64,000 bases of DNA, taken from NCBI GenBank assembly GCA_030015575.1, contig JASDDO010000028.1, positions 22,795,154 through 22,859,153 of the forward strand, in the 5' to 3' direction. A model generated the notes under the pieces. That model saw only the letters and a list, made by a program, of their open reading frames with translations, was not told the origin of the DNA and made no database searches. Source of the DNA: Agapanthus africanus. Lineage: Eukaryota; Streptophyta; Magnoliopsida; Asparagales; Amaryllidaceae. Each line of letters opens with the position of its first letter. Positions within the stretch are counted from its first letter, which is position 1. Positions 9,842-20,146 of this stretch are shown here, in pieces. The position numbers and the translations under genes were made by a program.

Positions 9842-10893
9842 CTCTACGGTTCTCACCAAACCGGGCCGAAGATGAAGCTGAAGATCAAAAGGATGGGCTA
9901 CTATTGGCCCACGATGATCCAAGACTGCCTTGAACACGCGAAGCAGTATCACTCATGCCAGATTCATGGGATTTTATCCATCAGCATCCGAATCCACTAC
10001 ATCCAACGGTGGCTAGCTGGCTGTTCGAAATGTAGGGGACTGACATAATCAGCCCCATCGAACTGACATTGTCCAGAGGACATCGATTCATTTTGGCAAC
10101 AACTGATTACTTCTCCAAGTGGGCAGAGGCCATACCGCTAAGAGAAGTGAAGACGGAAAATATTCTCTATTTCTTCAAGACACACGTCATTTACCGGTTC
10201 GGCACTCCGCGACGGATTATCTCCGATAACGGGCCAGCCTATAGAAGCCACAAGATCAGCCGCTTCGCACAACATCATAACATAGACTGGAGATACTCTT
10301 CGGTCTATAATCCCCGAGCTAACGGTCTAGCTGAGGATTTCAACAAGACCTTGACGAAGATCGTGAAAAAGACAGTGTCTCAAAATAAGAAGGACTGGCA
10401 TGAGAGGCAGCATGAAACTCTCTGGGCGTTTTGAACTACGTTCAAAACGGCCACAAACACAACGCCGTATGCACTAGTATTCGGCACAGAAGCGGTACTC
10501 CCTCTCGAGATAGAGTTACCCTCTCTACGAGTGACGGTTCACTATGAGCTAACAGATGAAGAAAATTCCCACCTTCGGCTGGAGGAACTTGATGCCCTCG
10601 AAGAAACCTGGCTCATGGCGCAACAAAATCTGGAGGCTTATAAAGCAAAGATGACGCGCTCATACGAGAGATTGACTAGGCCGAGAACATTCCGTCAAGG
10701 CGAACTCGTGCTAGTGGTCAAAAGACCTATGATCCCCAATCATACCAAGCGGGGGAAATTCGAGCCGAACTATGAAGGCCCATATATTATAGACAAAGTT
10801 TACCAGGGTGGTGCCTATCTACTCATGGACATGCATGGTGAAAGACCTTTCAGGCCAATAAATGGTCGCTTCTTGAAAAAATACTACGCCTGA
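9842..10893 (+). mobile_element. Integrase region of A
   Basis: Integrase would insert the cDNA into the chromosome. The core holds LATTDYFSKWAEAIPL (first Asp), RRIISDNGPAY (second Asp) and YNPRANGLAEDFNKTL (Glu), the D,D-35-E triad. The C-terminal part has FRQGELVLVVKRP and FEPNYEGPYIIDKVYQGGAY, the GPY/F module of Ty3/gypsy integrases. It ends with NGRFLKKYYA, as does B. The region is broken in a few places. I see no chromodomain after it, which argues against the chromovirus lineage. Confidence 0.88.
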
Positions 10894-11280
10894 CGAGCCA
10901 CGGCCTAGGTCAACAATAGATGACGATGCCTATGTCCGCTCGCTATCTTCCTAAGCTTAAACTCTGTAAGTAGTAGCCGGCTTCTTTTTCTCGGACCGAA
11001 ACGTCCTTAAACTAACGATGGACCACTATGTCCTAAAACTGGCGTCGGACCGAAACGTCCTTAAACTAACCATAGACTAGTATGTCCTAAAACTGGCTAT
11101 TGACCGAAACGTCGATAAACTACTACGGACTGCAGCATCCCAAGGCTGACAAAAAAAGAGGAAAAAGTTATGTCCATAAGCAAAATGGGCACGGATGAAA
11201 ACCCGAAAGGGCTCCGTGAGTAAAAACAGCAGGGCTACTGGCGAGTGTCGTGAAAACCCAAAAGGGCGCAATCTCGTTAA
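10894..11280 (+). repeat. Post-pol repeats of A: GGAC-N6-GTCC units and basic leader-like segment
   Basis: Directly after pol come three exact GGAC-N6-GTCC sites (from about 10,994, 11,018 and 11,048) with two decayed ones, each linked by TTAAACTAA. A segment follows at about 11,165-11,275 with CCCGAAAGGG and CCCAAAAGGG. B has the mirror arrangement: GGAC sites at 32,105-32,285 and the CCC-TTTCGGG segment doubled at about 31,685-31,912. Confidence 0.7.
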
Positions 11281-11289
11281 AAGACACTT

Positions 11290-11460
11290 GCAAGGTCCTC
11301 TCGACCTTATGAGGAGAAAATACTTGCGTGAGATCCTTACGACTCACAAGGGAGCAACACACTTAGGGATCCCCACGATGCCTAAGGAGAAAACACACTT
11401 ACGAGATCCTCACGACTCGTAAGGAGAATTCCCTTTTGAGACCCTCACGGCTCATAGGAT
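11290..11460 (+). repeat. Five-hairpin module 1 in the A 3' region
   Basis: Five consecutive inverted repeats with loops close to ATCCTCACGA. The second is GTGAG/CTCAC around ATCCTTACGA (11,328-11,347), extended by CTTG/CAAG. The third is CTTAGG/CCTAAG (11,362-11,386). The fourth is a perfect 8-bp pair CTTACGAG/CTCGTAAG (11,398-11,423). The first (CAAGG/CCTT, loop TCCTCTCGA) and fifth (TGAG/CTCA, loop ACCCTCACGG) are shorter. AAGGAGAA-like spacers separate them. Confidence 0.8.
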
Positions 11461-11633
11461 TCAAAAACCTTAAGCTACAGGGATCTGAACCTGTTCTTAA
11501 GCAGTCATACACCCTGATTATTCCCTACAAGCGTTTCAATATTGACCCTTGTATACAATGCACTGGCATGAATAAACATTTCCCTAACATAGTCCTACCT
11601 GCAACTAGGGATATGTTTACACGGTGAACAGCC
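11461..11633 (+). other. Non-coding spacer between hairpin modules
   Basis: Moderately AT-rich spacer with ATTCAAAAACCTTAAGCTACAGGGATCT at its start, a phrase that also follows modules 2 and 3 in altered form. It includes TTTCAATATTGACCC-type sequence that is mirrored in B near 31,380-31,420. No gene is visible. Confidence 0.5.
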
Positions 11634-11840
11634 CTTGTAAGTCCTCTCGACTTATAAGGAGAAAACACTCTTGTAAGATCCTTACGACTTACAAGAGACC
11701 ATACACTCGGGAATCCTCAAGATTCCTAAGGAGAAAACGCACCTACGAGATCCTCACGACTCGTAGGGAGAAATACCTTTATGAGACCTTTACTGCTCAT
11801 GAATTTAAAAGCCTTAGTCGACAGGATCTTAACCCTGTTG
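11634..11840 (+). repeat. Five-hairpin module 2 in the A 3' region
   Basis: Same order as module 1 with different arms: CTTGTAAG/CTTATAAG around TCCTCTCGA (11,634-11,658), a perfect 10-bp pair CTCTTGTAAG/CTTACAAGAG around ATCCTTACGA (11,668-11,697), GGAATC/GATTCC around CTCAA (11,710-11,726), a perfect 8-bp pair CCTACGAG/CTCGTAGG around ATCCTCACGA (11,742-11,767), and ATGAG/CTCAT (11,781-11,800). Ends with AAAAGCCTTAG. Confidence 0.85.
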
Positions 11841-11864
11841 GCTAAGCCATATTTGTTCGAACCG

Positions 11865-12290
11865 ACAACGGCAAATGATGATTCGCTCCTGGCAATGTCC
11901 CAGTGGTAGCGATGCTGATGCCTAAATCGGTATTAAATTCCAAGCCCTTTCATGGCAAATGATGATTCTCTCCTGACAATATCCCAGTTGTAGCGATGCT
12001 GATACCTAAATCGGTATCAAATCCCAAACTCGCAGCGAAAATCCAGCGAACCACAAATGCATATAAAATAGCCGAAATGATTGGGCAACTTGCAAATCAG
12101 CAAGTAAAAGTGTATGCATGCAAAATAGCCGAAATGGTTGGGTAACTCGCAATAAAAAGCAGCGAGTAAATAAAACAAATAGCTGAAATGATTGGGCACC
12201 GCGAAAAATAGTCGAAATGATTGGGCAATCGCAACTTTCGCGATATAAAAGCTGAAATGATAGAGCATCGCGGAAAGAAAAATATATAAA
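11865..12290 (+). repeat. Two small tandem repeat sets upstream of the satellite array
   Basis: At about 11,870-12,030 a unit of roughly 100 bp containing GCAAATGATGATTC and CTAAATCGGTAT is present twice. At about 12,065-12,270 a unit of some 45-60 bp containing GCCGAAATGATTGGGCAA is present about five times with decay. The minus-strand frames with repeated PNHFGYF-like phrases here are products of this repetition. Neither set shows coding character. Confidence 0.65.
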
Positions 12291-12555
12291 ATGAAACTTT
12301 TTGCCCTACAGGTGAGATTACATCGGTCCCTGTATACAATCCGGGGGCACAAATTAAGGGAGAACCATACCTTCCCCCTTAGCTTCATCCGAAAAAGAAG
12401 CCACATCTCGATGGTTCACAGACAGCCTGGAGATCATCTCAGCATTCGTCTCACTACAACAGACGCAACATCAACAAATCGGAGCTGCGGCAAAGTTCCC
12501 AATTCAATGACTCGACGATGCACAGACAACCGAGAGTCAACCCTTCCTGGTTTCG
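12291..12555 (+). other. Unique spacer before the satellite array
   Basis: This stretch separates the small tandem repeats from the 62/124-bp array. It contains TGTATACAATCCGGGGGC, similar to a phrase in the LTRs near 2,640-2,655. No coding or RNA gene features are recognisable. Confidence 0.4.
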
Positions 12556-13860
12556 TGGAACACGACCTATATCAATCCTGACCCCGTGGGAAACGTCCAG
12601 AGCGGATCCTGGTCCTCGCAGAACACGGCTATGTCAATTCTGACCCTGTGGGAAGCATCCAGAGCAAATCCTTGTCATGTGGAACACGGCCTATGTCAAT
12701 TCTGACCCCGTGGGAAACGTCCAGAGCGGAACCTAATTCTCGCAGAATACGGCTATGTCAATTCTGATCCCGTGGGAAGCATCCAGAGCAAATCCTGGTT
12801 TTGTGGAACACGACCTATGTCAATCCTGATCCCATGGGAAACGTCCAGAGTGGATCCTGGTCCTCGCAGAACATGGCTATGTCAATTCTGACCCCGTGGG
12901 AAGCATCCAGAGCAAATCCTGGTTTCGTAGAACACTGCCTATGTTAATCCTGACCCTATGGGAATCTTCCAGAGCGGATCCTGGTCCTCGCAGAACACGG
13001 CTATGTCAATTCTGACCCCGTGGGAAGCATCCAGAGCAAATCCTGGTTTCGTGGAACACGGCCTATGTTAATCCTGACCTCGTGGGAAACGTCCAGAGCG
13101 GATCTCGGTCCTCGCAGAACACGGCTATGTCAATTCTGACCCTATAGGAAGCATCCATAGCAAATCCTGGTTTCGTGGAACACGGCCTATGTCAATCCTG
13201 ACCCCGTGGGAAACGTCCAGAGCGGATCTTGGTTCTCGCAGAACACGGCTATGTCAATTCTGACTCCGTGGGAAGCATCAAGAGCAAATCCTGGTTTCAT
13301 GGAACACGGCCTATATCAATCCTGATCCCGTGGGAAATGTCCAGAGCGGATCCTGGTCCTCACAGAACATGGCTATGTCAATTCTGACCCCGTGGGAAGC
13401 ATCCAGAGCAAATCCTGGTCACGAGGAACACGGCCTATGTCAATCCTGACCCCGTGGGAAATGTCCAGAGCGGAACCTGGTCCTCGCAGAACACGGCTAT
13501 GTCAATTCTGACCCCGTGGGAAGCATCCAGAGAAAATCCTGGTTTCGTAGAACACGGCCGATGTCAATCCTGACCCCATGGGAAACGTCCAGAGCGGAAC
13601 CTGGTGCTCGCAGAACACGGCTATGTCAATTCTGACCCCGTGGGAAGCATCCAGAGCAAATCCTGGTTACGTGGAACACGGCCTATGTCAATCTTGACCC
13701 CGTGGAAAGTGTCCAGAGCGGATCCTGGTCCTTGCGGAATACGGCTATGTCAATCTCGACCCCGCGGGAAGCATCCAGAGCAAATCCTGGTCCCGTGGAA
13801 CACGGCTAGAGTCAATCTCGACCCCGTGGGAAACGCCCAGAGCAACTTATGACTCCGTGA
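12556..13860 (+). repeat. Satellite-like array of about 62-bp monomers in 124-bp dimers
   Basis: About 21 monomers alternate between two forms. One contains GTGGAACACGGCCTATG and GGGAAACGTCCAGAGCGGAT; the other contains GCAGAACACGGCTATG and GGGAAGCATCCAGAGCAAAT. Each monomer is 61-63 bp, and similarity is highest every second monomer, so the dimer of about 124 bp is the current amplification unit. Later monomers (13,700-13,860) are more diverged. Known: tandem arrays in the 3' untranslated region are common in Tat-lineage elements and can seed genomic satellites. Confidence 0.92.
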
Positions 13861-13879
13861 AATGCGGATAATGTCAACC

Positions 13880-14090
13880 TCATCAATCCCTTACAGGTCC
13901 TCTCGACCCGTAAGGAAGAAAACTCTCTTGTGAGATCCTTGCGACTCCCAAGACACTGAGGAATCCTTACGATTCCTAAGGAGAAAATACACCTACGAGA
14001 TCCTCACGACTCATATGGAGAAAAGTCTTTATGAGACCCTCACAGCTCACAAAATTGAAAAGCCTTAGGCGACAGATCTGAACCTGCCCC
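13880..14090 (+). repeat. Five-hairpin module 3 in the A 3' region
   Basis: Third copy of the module, on the far side of the satellite array. CCTTAC/GTAAGG with inner GG/CC surrounds TCCTCTCGA (13,889-13,915), TCTTG/CAAGA with GAG/CTC surrounds ATCCTTGCGA (about 13,924-13,952), and a perfect 7-bp AGGAATC/GATTCCT surrounds CTTAC (13,959-13,977). Two weaker pairs follow. It ends with AAAAGCCTTAGGCGACAG, as module 2 does. Confidence 0.8.
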
Positions 14091-14330
14091 CTAAGTCATC
14101 GCTACCTCTCGAAGAATTCAAGACGGAATACTCTCTATCAACTACAGGCTATGCTTACTAAAGTAACATGCCGGCAACACAGAAAAGACAAGAAAGCATA
14201 AGATAAATACATGGAAATGGAAAAGCTTTCTATTCATACTTCAGAAAATTCTTACATTGGTAAAAGCGGTAAACAAAAACGCCCTTAAAATGTTTACAAA
14301 GGCAGGACATCAAATCCAGGACATGGATTG
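14091..14330 (+). other. Unassigned A sequence before the antisense frame
   Basis: AT-rich sequence after hairpin module 3. A polypurine tract and the 3' LTR start should lie somewhere between here and about 15,790, but I could not place them. No gene is visible. Confidence 0.35.
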
Positions 14331-14800
14331 AGAAATTCAAAAGTTAGGCCATCTAAAATTTTTCGGGCCTCTTGGACCATCTTCGTGTGCATCCTTTCAC
14401 TATCAAAAGCGTCAGGATTCCCAGTGATGTCTTCCACCCTTCGATAAGCAGCGAGTCTCGCCGCCTGCTGAAAAGCTTGATGCAGTATATCAACAAGGTT
14501 GTCTCACCTTTTCTTTGAGATTAAGCCCATCAGGTATACCGAGTGCATCTTATCTTCGGCGTAATCCAATGCCTTAAGCAGCATGACGGCATAAAATAGA
14601 TGAAGTGCTCCCCAGATCGCTCCCACAATAAGCTTCAAGAGAGAGGAACGGCGAGGAAGCAGTCGACCATTGTATGCATCAAAGCGACCCATAATTTCAG
14701 CACATTGGGCGTTTGTGAATTCTTGATTTTGGGAACGGCCGTGGGCGCGAATGTCTCCATAGAAAATAATCTCGTCGAGATCATACATATGAGCATCCAT
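14330..14800 (-). other. Antisense accessory reading frame upstream of the A 3' LTR
   Basis: A minus-strand frame of 98 residues (14,504-14,800) starts MDAHMYDLDEIIFYGDIR and contains LDYAEDKMHSVYLMGLI. A short segment resembles LDAVEDKMECFFEAPLI in the antisense frame of the LTR (15,798-16,195), so the two look like diverged duplicates. I do not recognise the family. Known: Tat-lineage plant elements can carry extra ORFs, some antisense to gag-pol. It is treated as a fossil. Confidence 0.4.
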
Positions 14801-14814
14801 GACGTTTGAAAAAG

Positions 14815-15790
14815 AAAATCAGTAAGAGTCAGTGGACAGACTGATTAAGAAAAATCTTATTGAAATGGACAAGGGATTTAAACCACTCTTGATATCCCAA
14901 AGGAGGAAATAAGTACTAATTAAATCACTCAATGAATTTAATCCTGTGCAATTAAGAAAGGAAATCCTAAAGAGGATTTCACACTTAATAAAAAAGTTCC
15001 TCGGGACAGGGGAGTTAAACTCCTCGAGAGAAAATCTCTGTTAATGGGTTAAGAAACCCTGAAAAGGATTTCTCAAGATCTAAGATCTAATAAGAGCAAA
15101 GCTCTATCGAGAAACATTAAAAGGGTTTTCTTTAGATCTGTGATCTAAGTATAGCAAAGCTCTGTTAATGAGAAAAACCCTAAAAATATTTTAAGATCTA
15201 TGATCTGAGAAGAGCAAAGCTCTATTAATAAAGTTCAAATCTTACCAAAAATTTGGCCGAGTTTTGACTCTTGAAAGTTCTTAAAAAGAAGAGCTATGCT
15301 CTGATAGAGAATAAAGACTCTCAGAAGACAGAAAGAAGAAGATGAACAATGGTCATCTCAAAGGGCCAAAGGCCCTACTTATAGGCATTGAGACACTGTT
15401 TCAACTTCTGAGTTGATCCAAGGGTGCAGATACTGCCACCGCTGCACTCACGTGTGGGCCACGTAAGCGCAACGGTGGGGGTATTTGTTTCCCCCAATCA
15501 GAGCAAAGTTCTGTTCAAATTCTGAGATTTGGAAACGAAGCAACGCTTCGTGAAAAGCGCTAGCATTAAAGGTGCCAGCACTGAGAGTCAAGGACTCTGA
15601 AACGGCGCTCACGTACAAAGCACGAGAGCGCTAAGCGCCAGAAGCGCTTCACTCTCACAGGGATTACTTTCACCTGTTTATAACAGTGTAAGTTCTATAG
15701 CGCATATGCGCCTAACAGAAGAAGAACAAAAGAATTAAAATTAGAGGAACACTTGACAGATAATGACAAAAAGGAAGAAAACGCTTAATT
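14815..15790 (+). repeat. LTR-like sequence between the two antisense frames
   Basis: About 1 kb rich in the short inverted repeats typical of this family's LTRs, such as AGATC/GATCT and GAGC-AAA-GCTC repeated at 15,085-15,235. CACGTG occurs near 15,450 and GCGC blocks near 15,560-15,650. GTTTCCCCC-AATCAGAGC at 15,490-15,510 matches the rightmost piece of the B LTR (57,977-58,026, reverse complement). It is either the left part of the 3' LTR or a duplicated LTR-like segment; the boundary is not resolved. Confidence 0.5.
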
Positions 15791-15797
15791 GAACATT

Positions 15798-16354
15798 TTA
15801 TTGCAATGGAAATAGATCTCCAAACATAGGGTCAAAAGTATAGGGGTTTACAAACATATAAATAAAATTATCTGGTTCCCTCTTTGTCTTTTCCACCATG
15901 TCGAAGCGGCGATCTTCACGAGGAGTAGCCACCCATCGGTTAGCACCACATTCACCAGCAAAACAGAGATGACGGCCCGATGATCCCGTATTTGGCTCAG
16001 CAATTGAACAGAGCAATCCCTCAGGGCTTTGGTGATCAAAGGCGCCTCGAAGAAGCACTCCATCTTGTCTTCAACGGCATCGAGCATCACTGAGGTCATC
16101 TCCGCCGGAAGAGGGGGAATATCAGCGAGCACGGATATGAGGATGATCCGAAGCCAAATAGAGTAGGGAGGGAGAGGAGATCCTACACGAGTCAAAAGCT
16201 CGTGCAGCGCTGTATCGCATTAGTCATCCGTAAGAGAAGGATTCACCAAGCGCACAGCGAAGCGAGGAACAATGTCCTGAATGGGCACTTCCCATGGTTG
16301 TCGGCGACCATGTGGGCGGTTATAAGCCATAGTTAAGATGGTTCTCTATAAATG
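15798..16354 (-). other. Antisense reading frame region inside the A 3' LTR
   Basis: Counterpart of the frame at 48-281. Readable segments include NRPHGRRQPWEVPIQDI and TRVGSPLPPYSIWLRIILISVLADIPPLP, then a C-terminal extension with LDAVEDKMECFFEAPLITKALRD. The presence of the N-terminal part in both LTRs shows that it was inside the LTR when A inserted. The family is unrecognised, and the copy is degraded relative to the 5' LTR. Confidence 0.42.
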
Positions 16355-17038
16355 AGAAAAGAAAGAAGCATTGCATAAGATTATAAAGACTGGACACAGA
16401 AAATTTTGTGCATAATGGAGTTATTTCCAAGATCTGGGAAATATAAGTTCTGAGGAATATAAGTTTGACTTAAAAGGAAGGTGAAAAGACACCTCCAACA
16501 ATTGAAGCAATGCTTCATTACAGCACCAAGTGCTATGCGCCCAAGCAGCGCACCATGTGCAAAGCACATGTGCGCTAGCGCTAGGTGCGCTGCGCTCTAA
16601 GCAGCGCACCACGTGTAAGATACGGACACGCTAACGCTAAGTGCGCTGCGCTCTGAGTAGCGCACCACGTGCAAAGCACGGGTGCGCTAGCGCTGGAACT
16701 AAAAGCTCACCACCGTTAGATCAAATATCTAATAGTAATGATAAATCATTAATTGATCAGAATTAAATTCTGTTAAAAAAAGATTTCTCAAAATCTTTCC
16801 AAATAACAAGATTGTGCTCTGTAAATCAGAGCACTGTTGGATCAATGATCCAATGGTGATTAAAAATCACTAAAAATACAGAATATATTCTGTTTAGAAG
16901 ATTTCCCAATCTTTGTTAAAAACAAGAAGATTACCTTCTGTAAATCAGAAGCCCTTGGATCAAAGATCCAACGATAGGAAAATCCCCAAATCAATTAGAG
17001 AAAAAATCTCCTTAACTGATTGAACTGATCAGCTTGCC

Positions 17039-17048
17039 CTATATAAAG
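17039..17048 (+). promoter_or_regulatory. TATA box of A 3' LTR
   Basis: CTATATAAAG in the same context as the box at 991-1,000. In a 3' LTR such a promoter could drive read-through into the adjoining copia LTR, which is an inference only. Confidence 0.65.
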
Positions 17049-18179
17049 GCCCCAAGACTTCAAGTCTGGGATATACATAAGCATAAAGAGAAACCTTCTC
17101 ATAAAGTTTGAGAAATTCAAAGAAAAAGAGCAAGCTCTCAGAAGAAGATTTTTCTTCAAGGTAAAAAAGAATGGTGATGAACAGAGAGATGAAACCATCT
17201 CGTAATTAATTTAAAAAGAAGGATTCACTTCTTTAAAAGATCATAGATCTACAAAGACAAAAAGTCTTTCACAAAGAGATCAAAAGACCTCATCATAAAA
17301 TAAAAGAAGAATTACTTCTTCCTCACAGATCATAGATCCATAAAGGCAAAGCCTTTCATCAACATAAGAGATTGAAGAAATTTTGTTCTTAGAATCTTGA
17401 GACAAAGTCTCTATTTTTTAGATCACAAAATTGATCATATACGCTTTGCGCTCTGGAACTGCGCTTTGCGCTCTTGAACTGCGCTTCTGCACTCTTAGAC
17501 CGGCGCTCAGCGCCGAGCACGACACGTGTCCGTCACGCGTGTGCCACTTAACGGTTAGCGCTTTGCGCTCTTGTAATAGCACACTGCGCTTATGGGCTGG
17601 CACTCAGCGCCAGGCGTACCACGTGTCAATCATGTGTGCGTCATTAAACTAATAGCGCTCTACGCTCATAAACTGGCGCAATGCGCCTATCATCTGGCGC
17701 TTATCGCCAAGCGCGACACGTGCCCCTCACGTGTGCGCTACTCGGCAGAAGCCCACTGCACTCTTTGACGGCGCAAAGCGCCAAGCGCACCACGTGTCGT
17801 GCTAATAAATCATGAATTGTTCTTTAATAAGCCCAAGGCCATGATGAATGCCCAACATTCAATAAAAGACAAAATATTGTTAGAATTCAAGTATTGTTAA
17901 AAGGGCCAAGCCCAAGCAAATACTCAGCAGCCCAAAATTAATATTAAACATTTTAACCTGATTGGACTTAGCCCAAAATTGGCCATAAGTCCTCAAATTC
18001 AGATTAACTGAGCCCATATGCTCATAAATCTTTTAACAGATCTTAGCCCTAAATTGGACTACAGATCTTTCAACCAAAATTGGTTCAAGGGTACATCTCT
18101 TAACCCCTCTGATATATGTCGTTGTAATCCTTCAACGTCTTCAGAGAGGTCACGGGTCCCGACAACCATACATAGACTT

Positions 18180-18545
18180 TGACGTCTTTAAATTGGACTG
18201 TGGAGTCCTTAAACTCATGGGCTATGATGTCCTTAACCTCAGACTGTGGGGTCCTTTAAAACCCATGGACTATGATGTCCTTAACCTTGGACTGTGGGGT
18301 CCTTAAACTCATGGACTATGATGTCCTTAACCTCGGACTGTGGGGTCTTTTAAAACCCATGCACGATGATGTCCTTAATCTCGGACTGTAGGGTCCTTTA
18401 AAACCCATGGACTACGATGTCCTTAACCCCGGACTGTGGGGTCCTTTAAAACCCATGGACTATGATGCCCTTAACCTTAGACCGAAATGTCCTTAAACTA
18501 ATTATGGACCGCAAAGTCCCTAAACTAAACAATAGAACCCAAATG
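18180..18545 (+). repeat. GGAC-N6-GTCC array in the A 3' LTR
   Basis: Same alternating units as in the 5' LTR (GGACTGTGGGGTCC, GGACTATGATGTCC, GGACCGCAAAGTCC), with a different number of units and several point differences. Unit gain or loss therefore continued after insertion, or differed in the template. Confidence 0.8.
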
Positions 18546-19083
18546 CTCTTTTTTGGACTAAATGATCCTGTTAAGTTAATCTTAGTCTAGAATTAGACTA
18601 ACGTATCCTTAACAAACGTTTAAGTTGATCTTATTCTCAAATGAGACTAACGTATCCTTAAACTCAACCCCAAACCCAAATCTAAGAAAATACGGATTTG
18701 GACTAATCCACGCCTTACGGGCGACAACATAAATTAGTCTCTGTATACAATCTACGGGCAGCCAAAAAACAAAACAAACACACACGACACGAAGTGACCA
18801 TCTGGAGAAGGAGATAGTGTTTACCGCGATTCGGTAGCGTAATTAACTGCAGGGGCTTGCACCTGCAGGGAAGAGCGTCCCTACAATCAAAAACCCCTCA
18901 ACGAGGGGGAATCTAACGAAGTTTGCTATATCGGCCGCATCCGTTTAAACCTTTGATACACGGTGCCATAAATCAATTTGGCATCTTCGGAGAGGTGGAC
19001 GAGTAGCACCAATTAGCATCTGCCCCCGAAATCCAGGCGAGACGGACCCACGCGGTTGCGTCCCCGCGTTTCGGAGGGGAACA

Positions 19084-20146
19084 GACCGGACCAATAGAAA
19101 ACACCAGATTAAAATGCGGTATCAAATACACGCATTTAATCAAGCTCCCCTGCATATCCGCATATGCACCCCACATCGTTTCGCCGGAGCTAGGAAACCC
19201 CTTTGTGGGACTCTAAGACTCGTCAATACGCTAGCAGTAGGCAGTGATCATATTACATACCCACAAACCGTCAACGGCACTAGCTGTACTTAACGGCTCC
19301 TAGGTATTGAGCGATCAGAAGAAAAATAAGCGAATCTGTCAAAACTTCCGTCGAGCCAACTGGCAACACTTACCGTACAGTCCGGTCTCTTCGTCAGATA
19401 TGATGCATATTGAGTCTAGGGAAGGTATCGTCGACCCCAATAACTCAATAAGTCATGCCGATGTATGGCCTATAACAGATCGAGAAACTACTGATAACAC
19501 TTATCAGTAAATCTCATCAGCCTTAGCAAGGGACTTCCTGATATAGCCAATCGAGCACAGCGCAACATCAACCCCCAATACAGGGAAAGACGAAACCCCT
19601 CCTATCGCTCATTTCCTCCATGTGTCTCGGGACTGTTCCCAAAAATCACCTGTATGCACGACTCAATAGAGCCTTGGTAGAGTGGAAATCAAAGTACAGT
19701 GGGAGAACACACAAGAATCTATGACGAATTCGGGTCTACAGACTAACCTGTACCAGTGTCACCTGAGAACTGTTATCCGAAGATAGATGTAATACCATAT
19801 AGGAGTTCTCGGCGAGTCCGTCCAGTGTACCCAGTCTCCACTGAGCACCCGTATACAATCTCTGATGTCAAACACCAATGGATATAGGATCATCCGTTGC
19901 CCATTTAATGGGTCAAGAAACGTATACGCTAGTCTACTCTGGAATATTGATGGCCCGTCTCGATACACCCACGACTAGGAACATTTAAGGATATGCTTAT
20001 AAACTACTCATGTCCCACTAGTATGATCTGCATCATAATCACAGTAGTCAAGAAAATATCCTAAGGGCTTTATCAATATGTATCAAATGAATAAAAAGCA
20101 TGATCAAGTGAACATGTCAAGATAAAGAGTAACCAGATAGCATACT
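19084..20146 (-). repeat. E 3' LTR, left piece
   Basis: Matches the C 3' LTR from about 39,900 onward in the same orientation, with shared phrases such as GACTCGTCAATACGC, AACATCAACCCCCAATAC and GATGTCAAACACCAATGG. It is cut on the left by the end of A and on the right by the solo LTR. Divergence from C is clearly higher than between the two C LTRs. Confidence 0.85.
20142..20146. repeat. Target site duplication ATACT, left copy
   Basis: ATACT immediately before the TG of the solo LTR. The identical five bases follow its terminal CA at 22,353-22,357. Five-base duplications are usual for LTR elements. Confidence 0.9.

Larger units (their letters stand above)
1..19083 (+). mobile_element. Element A: Tat-type Ty3/gypsy LTR retrotransposon, broken copy
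   Basis: This is a large Ty3/gypsy element read left to right: 5' LTR (its left end lies outside the window), primer binding site, gag-like region, reverse transcriptase, RNase H, a second RNase H, integrase, a long repeat-rich 3' region and a 3' LTR. Seen: bases 1-2,981 match about 16,049-19,083 as direct repeats, and the RT-RH-INT order is that of Ty3/gypsy. Known: the second, archaeal-type RNase H and tandem repeats downstream of pol are hallmarks of the plant Tat lineage (Ogre, Retand and kin). The coding part is broken, with about ten breaks, and lacks the protease block that sister copy B keeps. The LTRs differ at roughly 5-6% of sites by eye, suggesting about 2 million years. The right end abuts a copia LTR, so A probably inserted there. 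Confidence 0.9.
16049..19083 (+). repeat. 3' LTR of element A (part matched to the 5' LTR)
   Basis: Direct repeat of 1-2,981 in the same order: antisense frame, GCGC/CACGTG block (16,520-16,690), mini-inverted repeats (16,710-16,980), TATA box, second GCGC block (17,440-17,810), GGAC-N6-GTCC array (about 18,190-18,540) and the final GGAGGGGAACA at 19,083. Sequence to the right is a copia LTR, so this is the element end. The LTR probably extends further left than 16,049. Confidence 0.9.

Noticed and set aside
12017-12406. Minus-strand frame with repeated PNHFGYF phrases
   Set aside because: The phrase repetition follows a DNA tandem repeat (GAAATGATTGGGCAA units); no evidence of a protein family.
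12556-13860. Regular array that could suggest a CRISPR locus
   Set aside because: Monomers are contiguous and diverged along their whole length, with no constant repeats separated by unique spacers, no cas genes, and a plant retrotransposon context.
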